Positions 1 to 4,952 of a stretch of 6,718 nucleotides of DNA are shown here, in pieces. The DNA is from Verrucomicrobiota bacterium (GTDB taxonomy: Bacteria; Verrucomicrobiota; Verrucomicrobiia; Limisphaerales; DSYF01): contig JALOTU010000128.1 of the NCBI GenBank assembly GCA_025457725.1, positions 1 through 6,718 on the forward strand, written 5' to 3'. The notes under the pieces are model-generated. The model was not told the DNA's origin and ran no database searches. It worked only from the letters and a program-made list of their open reading frames with translations. Within the stretch, counting starts at the first letter, position 1. Every line of letters starts with the position of its first letter. Made by a program: the position numbers and the translations under genes.

Positions 1-534
1 TTCGACATCCTGTCGGTGGCTGGCGATTGGGGTTCCAAGGTGCATCCCTCGGGAAACCAGTGGGTCACGCCCGATGGCAGCGGTGGCAACACCATCAGCT
101 TGGACGTAAACGTTTATGGTGACGGATGGTTCCCCATTGCCAACCGCGTGGGTGTCGCATCCGAATCGGCCACTTCATGGACTGCGGTGGGCGATTGGCA
201 GAACCAGGTTGGGGGAGGCGCTTGGGACAACGCCAATCCGAACACTCTCATGAGCGATCTCGGCGGCGGCATTTTCGGCTTCACGGCCACCTTGAGCCCG
301 GGGAGCTACCAGTACAAAGCCGTGAAAACGGGAACATGGGATGCCATCGGTGGAAACAGCCGCAATGTGAACGCCGACAATTTCGGGTTTACCAGCACCG
401 GTCTGCCCGTCCAAATGCTCGTCAATGTTCTGGACGGAACCGTGCAGGTCAACGTCATCCCCGAACCGGCCAGCATCGCGCTGGTGGGCGGGAGTGCCAT
501 GCTGCTCCTGATGTTGCGGCGCCGGCGCGAATGA
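1..534 (+). CDS. PEP-CTERM sorting-domain protein with tandem X25-like (starch-binding-like) beta modules, 5'-truncated
   Basis: The reading frame is open from base 1 and gives 177 visible residues. A GTG at 16 could be read as a start, but the frame continues through it (FDILSVAGDW), so the gene almost certainly begins before the window. Fragment residues 51-150 have the pattern of the X25/pullulanase-associated or SusE/F-like beta-sandwich: GDWQNQVGGGAWD, then a 'GIFGFTATLSPGSYQYKAV' strand pair, then 'TGTWDAIGG' and 'NVNADNFGF'. Residues 1-50 look like the second half of a preceding copy, so modules are probably tandem. The C-terminus is a classic PEP-CTERM signal: VIPEP at about 152-156, a hydrophobic stretch, then LRRRRE. 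In known systems exosortase (XrtA-type) cleaves such tails during export to the cell surface; no exosortase is in this window. Alpha-glucan binding is inferred from module resemblance only; another carbohydrate or a purely structural role is possible. A strong terminator follows. Confidence 0.85.
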   Translation, partial: FDILSVAGDWGSKVHPSGNQWVTPDGSGGNTISLDVNVYGDGWFPIANRVGVASESATSWTAVGDWQNQVGGGAWDNANPNTLMSDLGGGIFGFTATLSPGSYQYKAVKTGTWDAIGGNSRNVNADNFGFTSTGLPVQMLVNVLDGTVQVNVIPEPASIALVGGSAMLLLMLRRRRE

Positions 535-567
535 CCGGATATCGCCACGACAATCTTTCCCTGAGTC

Positions 568-604
568 AAGGTGGACCGATGCAAGTCGGTCCACCTTTCT
601 TCTA
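568..604 (+). terminator. Rho-independent terminator of the PEP-CTERM gene
   Basis: A perfect 12-bp inverted repeat (AAGGTGGACCGA at 568-579, TCGGTCCACCTT at 586-597) encloses a 6-base loop, TGCAAG. The stem is followed by a T-rich tail (TTTCTTCT counting the last stem bases). It sits 33 bases after the stop at 534. The next start codon, at 615, is only 17 bases beyond the stem, which is unusually tight. Confidence 0.85.
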
Positions 605-614
605 GTCAGACCCC

Positions 615-2543
615 ATGCCGGACGACGCACCGCGACCCCGCAAACCAGCCGGCAGCGAGCCCGCGAAGCCCGGACGCGGCCGCCGCTGGACGCTGCGGCT
701 GTTGGCGGTCGCCGTGGCGCTGCTGCCGTTCGCCATCGCGGAAGGGGTGGCCCGCTGGGCGGGTTACGGCGGTTATCCGCCCGTGCTCAAACGGCTCCAG
801 ACGGTGGAGGGCAAAACCTACATCGCCAGCTATCAACCGGGCGTCGACACGTTCTTTCGCCGGAACCGGACGATGACCGGCGGCATGAACGAGCAGGTGT
901 TCACCGTGCCGCCGGACACCAACGCGGTGCGCATCTTCTGCGTCGGCGGTTCGGCCATGCAGGGATACCCGCAGCCGCGCATGCTGGTGGCGTCCTCGTT
1001 TTTGCAGGCCATGCTTTCAGACCTGTGGCCGGATCGGACCGTGGAGGTGCTGAACCTGGGCGTGACCGCGATTGCCAGCTTTCCGGTGGGCTGCATTCTT
1101 GATGAGGCCCGGGAGTGTGATCCCGACCTGGTCATCATCTACAGCGGCAACAATGAATTCTACGGCGCCTACGGCGTGGCCTCCCTGCACGCGTTCGGTC
1201 GGTCCACCACCGGGATGCGCCTGTTGCGGGCGGCCGGAAGGTCAGCCCTGGTGCAATGGCTCGATCATTCCCTCGCCGCCCGACGCAAATCCACACCCGA
1301 GGAAGATGACAAGACCCTGATGGAACGCGTCATCGCCCAGGATCAAATCGGTCCTGACAACGACCTTCGGCGGGCCGCCGGGGACAATCTCGACCGGCAC
1401 CTTCGCCGGATGATCCGTCATTGCCGGGAGCGGCAGATCCCGGTCATCGTCTGCACCCTGCCCGCGAACGAGCGTGATCTCTGGCCCCTGGGCAAGGATC
1501 TTGACCCTCCGCTCTCCGCTGACGACCGGGCGGCATTCCAGAAGAATCTGGAGCGGGCGGAGCAGGAACTGCCGACGGATCCGGAGGCCGTCATTGCGCG
1601 GTTGGAGGCGGCTCTTCAACAGTACGATTCCCATGCCCGTTCCCACTTCCTGCTGGCCCGGGCCCTGGCCGCGGTGGGTCGTGCCGAGGACGCCCGCCAG
1701 CACTACGAGCGGGCGCGCGAGCTGGATACCATGCCCTGGCGGGCGCCGGGCAGCTTCAATGAACGGATCCGCGACGCGGCCACGGAGGGTGCCATCCTCT
1801 GTGACCTGCAACAATCCTTCCAGGCGGCCAGCCCCGGCGGAGCGATCGGGTGGGAGTTGATGGATGACCACGTGCACCCTTCCCTGCGCGGCCAGGCGCT
1901 GGTGGCCGAAACCTGGCTGCGCACCATGGCCGAGCTGCCCGGACGGTTGAAGGTCAGTCCCGATGACGCCAACCTATTGCCTGACTGGACGGTTTACGCT
2001 GCCCGGCTGGGAACCAATCCATACGACACCTACGCGTCGGCGCGGCGGATGGTCAATCTGTTCGAGACCCCCTTCTACCGGCGCAGCAACCCGGAAGGGC
2101 TGGCGCGGTATGAGGAGCGCCTGGCCGAAATCGAGGCCTCGCTGGGCGGGACCGGGCAGACCGCCGTGCGGTTTTGGCGCGACCCCAAGACTCATCAACA
2201 AAGCCTGCGACCCATCGCGGGGATTGCCGGAGCCGGTTTGATGATTGAAGGTCGCTATGAGGAGGCCGACCGGCTCCTGTGCATTGCGCGGCGCAATGTT
2301 CCCCGATATTCGCTCTGGAATCTGGAGCTGACGTGGAAAGCCCTGCAATGCCGCCAGCAGCTGCATCCCCAGCCGCGTGCCGAGGACATCGCCCTGGTGC
2401 GGGAGATGATCCGCGACGGCACCGGTCTCCAGCAGGCCACCGGCGTCAGCAGCCCGGCGCTGGAACAGCTGCTGGGGAACGCATCCAACCTGTTGAAACA
2501 GTACCAGCAGGCCATGAAGCAGGCGGGTCCAAATGAGTCCTAG
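615..2543 (+). CDS. Membrane-anchored SGNH/GDSL-type hydrolase with TPR-like insertion (paralogue 1)
   Basis: The product is 642 residues. An Arg/Pro-rich cytoplasmic tail (1-27) precedes one hydrophobic segment (about 29-46, LAVAVALLPFAIAEGVA), so it is predicted as an N-in inner-membrane anchor with the rest in the periplasm. SGNH landmarks are in order: block I GGS with nucleophile Ser113, block II Gly149 (NLG), block III GNNE with Asn180, and block V DDHVHP with Asp418-His421. All catalytic positions are present, so an active esterase or acyltransferase is plausible. Residues about 310-372 form helices that include one clear TPR-like unit (HFLLARALAAVGRAEDARQ) between blocks III and V. 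After block V comes a helical region of about 200 residues of unknown role. The ATG at 615 has no clear Shine-Dalgarno, but no better start precedes the anchor. It overlaps the downstream paralogue by 11 bases. It ends about 65 residues earlier than that paralogue. Substrate unknown. Confidence 0.87.
   Translation: MPDDAPRPRKPAGSEPAKPGRGRRWTLRLLAVAVALLPFAIAEGVARWAGYGGYPPVLKRLQTVEGKTYIASYQPGVDTFFRRNRTMTGGMNEQVFTVPPDTNAVRIFCVGGSAMQGYPQPRMLVASSFLQAMLSDLWPDRTVEVLNLGVTAIASFPVGCILDEARECDPDLVIIYSGNNEFYGAYGVASLHAFGRSTTGMRLLRAAGRSALVQWLDHSLAARRKSTPEEDDKTLMERVIAQDQIGPDNDLRRAAGDNLDRHLRRMIRHCRERQIPVIVCTLPANERDLWPLGKDLDPPLSADDRAAFQKNLERAEQELPTDPEAVIARLEAALQQYDSHARSHFLLARALAAVGRAEDARQHYERARELDTMPWRAPGSFNERIRDAATEGAILCDLQQSFQAASPGGAIGWELMDDHVHPSLRGQALVAETWLRTMAELPGRLKVSPDDANLLPDWTVYAARLGTNPYDTYASARRMVNLFETPFYRRSNPEGLARYEERLAEIEASLGGTGQTAVRFWRDPKTHQQSLRPIAGIAGAGLMIEGRYEEADRLLCIARRNVPRYSLWNLELTWKALQCRQQLHPQPRAEDIALVREMIRDGTGLQQATGVSSPALEQLLGNASNLLKQYQQAMKQAGPNES
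2521..2527 (+). promoter_or_regulatory. Weak Shine-Dalgarno-like site for paralogue 2
   Basis: AGGCGGG lies 5 bases before the ATG at 2533, inside the end of the upstream gene. It supports this start and, with the 11-base overlap, fits translational coupling. The match to the anti-SD consensus is partial. Confidence 0.35.
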
Positions 2544-4626
2544 ACGGCGCAGCACCGGCAAGCCGGGTTTGACGCCCGCAAAGCGACGTACCTTCGCGCT
2601 GGTTGCGCTGCTCCTTCCGGTCGTGCTGTTGCTTGCCGCCGAGGGAGTGGCGCGGCTGGCGGGCTATGGCGGGTATGCGCCCGTGCTTCGCAAGGTGGGA
2701 TCCGTGGAGGGCGGCACAATGGTCCTCGCCGACCAGGCCGGTGCCATCTCCTACTTCTTCGCCAATCCCACGCGGCCGGGTTACAACGAGCAGTACCAGT
2801 TCATCGACCCCAAGCCCAAGGGCGTCTTCCGCGTGTTCATCGTCGGGGAATCCGCCGCCAAAGGGTTTCCCCAACCCCGCAACCTGGCTTCCTCGGCTTT
2901 TCTCCAGGCGATGCTCTCGGATGCCTGGCCGGATCGAACCGTCGAGGTCATCAACCTCGGCACCACGGCGGTCGCGAGCTTCCCGGTCCTGGGCATGATG
3001 AGGGAGGCGCTGGCGTTCGAACCGGACCTGATCGTCATCCACACCGGGCACAACGAGTTCTTTGGCGCCTATGGCGTGAACTCCATCGGCAGCGCGGGCA
3101 CCCGGGTCTGGATGCTGGGCGCCACACGTTTCCTCCGCTCGCTGGCCCTGGTGCAATGGATCAGCAAAAGAACGCAGGCGCAGGATCCGTTGATGAACAA
3201 GACCTTGATGGAAATCATGGTGGGACAAACCCGCACCGCCGCGGATGATCCGGTGCGGACGGCGGCGGCGGGCAATCTCCGGTCGAACCTCGAGAAGATG
3301 CTCTCGCTTTGCCGGCAGCACGGCGTGCCCGCGATCGTTTGCACCATGCCTTCCAACGAACGGGATTTGTACCCGATTGGCGAGGATGGACTGGATCAAC
3401 TGCCCGCCCCGGACCGGGAGAGCTTTGCGGACCTGCTCCGGCAGGCGGAGCGGTTGTTGCCGACGGATCCGCAGAGTGCGTCCGTCCCGCTCATGGAGGC
3501 CGTCGCCCTGTTGCCCGAGCACGCCCGCGCCCGGTTTCTCCTGGGCACGGCCTGGTACTCGCTCGGCAAAACCAACGAGGCCCGGGGCGAATTCATCGCC
3601 GCCCGCGACCTGGATACCATGCCCTGGCGGGCCACCACCCTGCAACAGGAGGCGATTCGCGCGGCGGCCACCTCGCAGGCGGCCACGGTGTGCGATCTGG
3701 AATCTGTCTTCCGCGCGCACAGTCCGGGGGGCTGCATCGGCTGGGAGCTGATGGATGACCATGTGCATCCCACCCTGCGCGGCCAGGCGCTCATGGCCGA
3801 GGCCCTCGTGCAGACCCTGCAGGCCATGACCGGTCCCGTCTCGATCAGCGACTCGCAACGGGAGCGGATCCGGCCCTGGCAGGAGTATGCGGCGGCATTG
3901 GGCGACAATCCCTACGACCGCTACGGGGTCGATCACACCATGTGGGTCCTGTTCAAGGTCCCGTTCATGCGTGAGCGCAACGCTCCGGGACTCAGGCGGC
4001 TGGAGCAGCGGACCGCCGAATTCGAGGCCGGCCTGTCCCCGGAACTGAAGACGGTGATTCGGGATTGGCAGTCCGAGAAACCCCATGCCGGGGGCAAGCG
4101 ACCGATCACCGGCATGGTGGCCCGTCAGTTCATGCGGGAAAAGCGCTACGCGGAAGCGCTTGCACTGTTCGAGATCGCGCAGAAATCCGTGCCGGAATAC
4201 ACGTCGTGGCACATGGAATACGTTTACTTCGCGCTGGTCTGCCGCGAGAAACTCGCCGGATCACTCACCGAGGAAGAGCGTCAGCTGGCGCTTCGGGAGA
4301 TCGAGCAGGGCAGGTTCCTGCTCCGCCGCGGATTCTCGGAGACCGGATTCACCGAACGCTACACCGGCCGGTTGCACCAACTGCGCGGCGAGTGGGCCGA
4401 GGCCATCCCCTTCCTCAACGCCAGCCGCCAGAAAATGGGAGGGTTCGATCTGGTGGCGGCCGATCAGGCGTTGTTCCTGTCGCTCGTCAAGACGGGACGA
4501 ACCGCGGAAGCGCGGCAGCTGGCCAAACACGGTGCGGCCAACAGCGGCCAATACGCGACCTTCTATCAACAGATGCTGGCGCTGCTCGACCAGGGTCCGG
4601 TTCCTCCCGAAGGGCTGCCCGAATAG
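2533..4626 (+). CDS. Membrane-anchored SGNH/GDSL-type hydrolase with TPR-like insertion and C-terminal TPR-like repeats (paralogue 2)
   Basis: The product is 697 residues and is colinear with the preceding gene, by eye about half identical in the catalytic region. A basic N-tail (1-19) is followed by one hydrophobic segment (about 20-37), again giving an inner-membrane anchor with a periplasmic body. SGNH motifs: GES with Ser107, NLG Gly143, GHNE with Asn174, and DDHVHP with Asp409-His412. A beta strand ending in VCTMPSNERDLYP (about 269-281) precedes a TPR-like insertion (about 300-362, core ARFLLGTAWYSLGKTNEAR). The C-terminal half (about 430-690) is helical, with TPR-like units near 530-555, 610-630 and 640-665. 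The last of these is absent from paralogue 1. The start overlaps the upstream stop by 11 bases, so the two are very likely one operon and co-expressed. Known SGNH chemistry is ester hydrolysis or O-acyl transfer; whether the target is polysaccharide, lipid or protein cannot be told. No MBOAT partner is in the window. Confidence 0.88.
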   Translation: MSPRRRSTGKPGLTPAKRRTFALVALLLPVVLLLAAEGVARLAGYGGYAPVLRKVGSVEGGTMVLADQAGAISYFFANPTRPGYNEQYQFIDPKPKGVFRVFIVGESAAKGFPQPRNLASSAFLQAMLSDAWPDRTVEVINLGTTAVASFPVLGMMREALAFEPDLIVIHTGHNEFFGAYGVNSIGSAGTRVWMLGATRFLRSLALVQWISKRTQAQDPLMNKTLMEIMVGQTRTAADDPVRTAAAGNLRSNLEKMLSLCRQHGVPAIVCTMPSNERDLYPIGEDGLDQLPAPDRESFADLLRQAERLLPTDPQSASVPLMEAVALLPEHARARFLLGTAWYSLGKTNEARGEFIAARDLDTMPWRATTLQQEAIRAAATSQAATVCDLESVFRAHSPGGCIGWELMDDHVHPTLRGQALMAEALVQTLQAMTGPVSISDSQRERIRPWQEYAAALGDNPYDRYGVDHTMWVLFKVPFMRERNAPGLRRLEQRTAEFEAGLSPELKTVIRDWQSEKPHAGGKRPITGMVARQFMREKRYAEALALFEIAQKSVPEYTSWHMEYVYFALVCREKLAGSLTEEERQLALREIEQGRFLLRRGFSETGFTERYTGRLHQLRGEWAEAIPFLNASRQKMGGFDLVAADQALFLSLVKTGRTAEARQLAKHGAANSGQYATFYQQMLALLDQGPVPPEGLPE

Positions 4627-4802
4627 ACCACTGGGGTAATGCCATTAGCCGAGCGGTTTGGTCCGGTTTGGGCACAAAGTCAATTCCGGCAAGCTGCACC
4701 GGACCGCGTCATCCTCCGGGGACGCAGAGAGCTCCGGCCCCTGACGACGCGCGTCTCTCGCAGCGGCGGACCTCCCGGGTTGTCGTGGCTTGCTGCGGGC
4801 CG
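4627..4802. other. Intergenic stretch without a recognised gene (left half of convergent region)
   Basis: No convincing coding frame is seen. The only structure noted is an 8-bp inverted repeat, GGTCCGGT (4660-4667) and ACCGGACC (4698-4705), separated by 30 bases and with no T tract. It is a poor terminator candidate for the upstream pair, so how plus-strand transcription ends here is unclear. Confidence 0.5.
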
Positions 4803-4952
4803 GGGACGTCCCGCGCTCCCTGCTAGCACCGGGCTTCAGCCCGGTGACCCGAGGGTCACCAAAAACTGAGCCGTTTCAACGGCTGTTCTCACCTTCGCTG
4901 GCGACCACCGGGCCGAAGCCCGGTGCCAATCAACGGCACTCGACCGGCTAGC
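4803..4952. repeat. REP-like cluster of short perfect hairpins in a convergent intergenic region
   Basis: Perfect palindromic units follow one another: GGGACGTCCC (4803-4812); CACCGGGCT/AGCCCGGTG (4827-4846); GGTGACCC/GGGTCACC (4843-4860), which shares four bases with the previous unit; AGCCGTT/AACGGCT (4869-4884); and CACCGGGC/GCCCGGTG with a CGAA loop (4906-4925). The second and fifth share the same CACCGGGC arm. GCTAGC occurs at both ends (4822-4827 and 4947-4952), bounding 131 bases. The right boundary touches the stop codon of the GH13 gene. This resembles REP/BIME-type elements mobilised by Y1 (RAYT) transposases in other bacteria. Membership of a dispersed family is inferred, since only one copy is visible. 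Confidence 0.6.
4861..4884 (-). terminator. Terminator-like hairpin for the GH13 gene
   Basis: Read on the minus strand, a 7-bp stem AGCCGTT/AACGGCT with a very short loop (6 bp if a TGAA tetraloop is allowed) is followed three bases later by TTTTT. It lies about 70 bases past the GH13 stop. The stem is short for an intrinsic terminator but the T tract is correctly oriented. On the plus strand the same hairpin has no T tract. Confidence 0.5.

Noticed and set aside
535..614. Sigma-70-type promoter for the SGNH pair
   Set aside because: No convincing -35/-10 pair at proper spacing could be seen in the 80-base gap.
1242..1877. 211-codon minus-strand open frame opposite the first SGNH gene
   Set aside because: Same reason: a shadow of a well-supported coding frame with no domain features.
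2446..4212. 588-codon open frame on the minus strand opposite the second SGNH gene
   Set aside because: It is antisense to a gene with clear motifs, its translation is Arg/Gly/His-rich without recognisable domains, and long antisense frames are expected in GC-rich DNA.
4660..4705. 8-bp inverted repeat GGTCCGGT/ACCGGACC as a terminator for the SGNH pair
   Set aside because: The 30-base loop and absence of a T tract make it unconvincing; such repeats arise by chance in GC-rich DNA.
4065..4826. 253-codon plus-strand frame running from the second SGNH gene into the intergenic region
   Set aside because: Most of it overlaps the SGNH C-terminus in another frame. The remainder crosses low-complexity, palindrome-rich DNA.
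4639..4869. 76-codon frame in the convergent intergenic region
   Set aside because: Arg/Pro-rich translation, no ribosome site, and it runs into the hairpin cluster.
4822..4952. CRISPR array or transposon ends
   Set aside because: The palindromes differ in sequence and spacing, there are no regular spacers, and no transposase frame or target-site duplication is visible.
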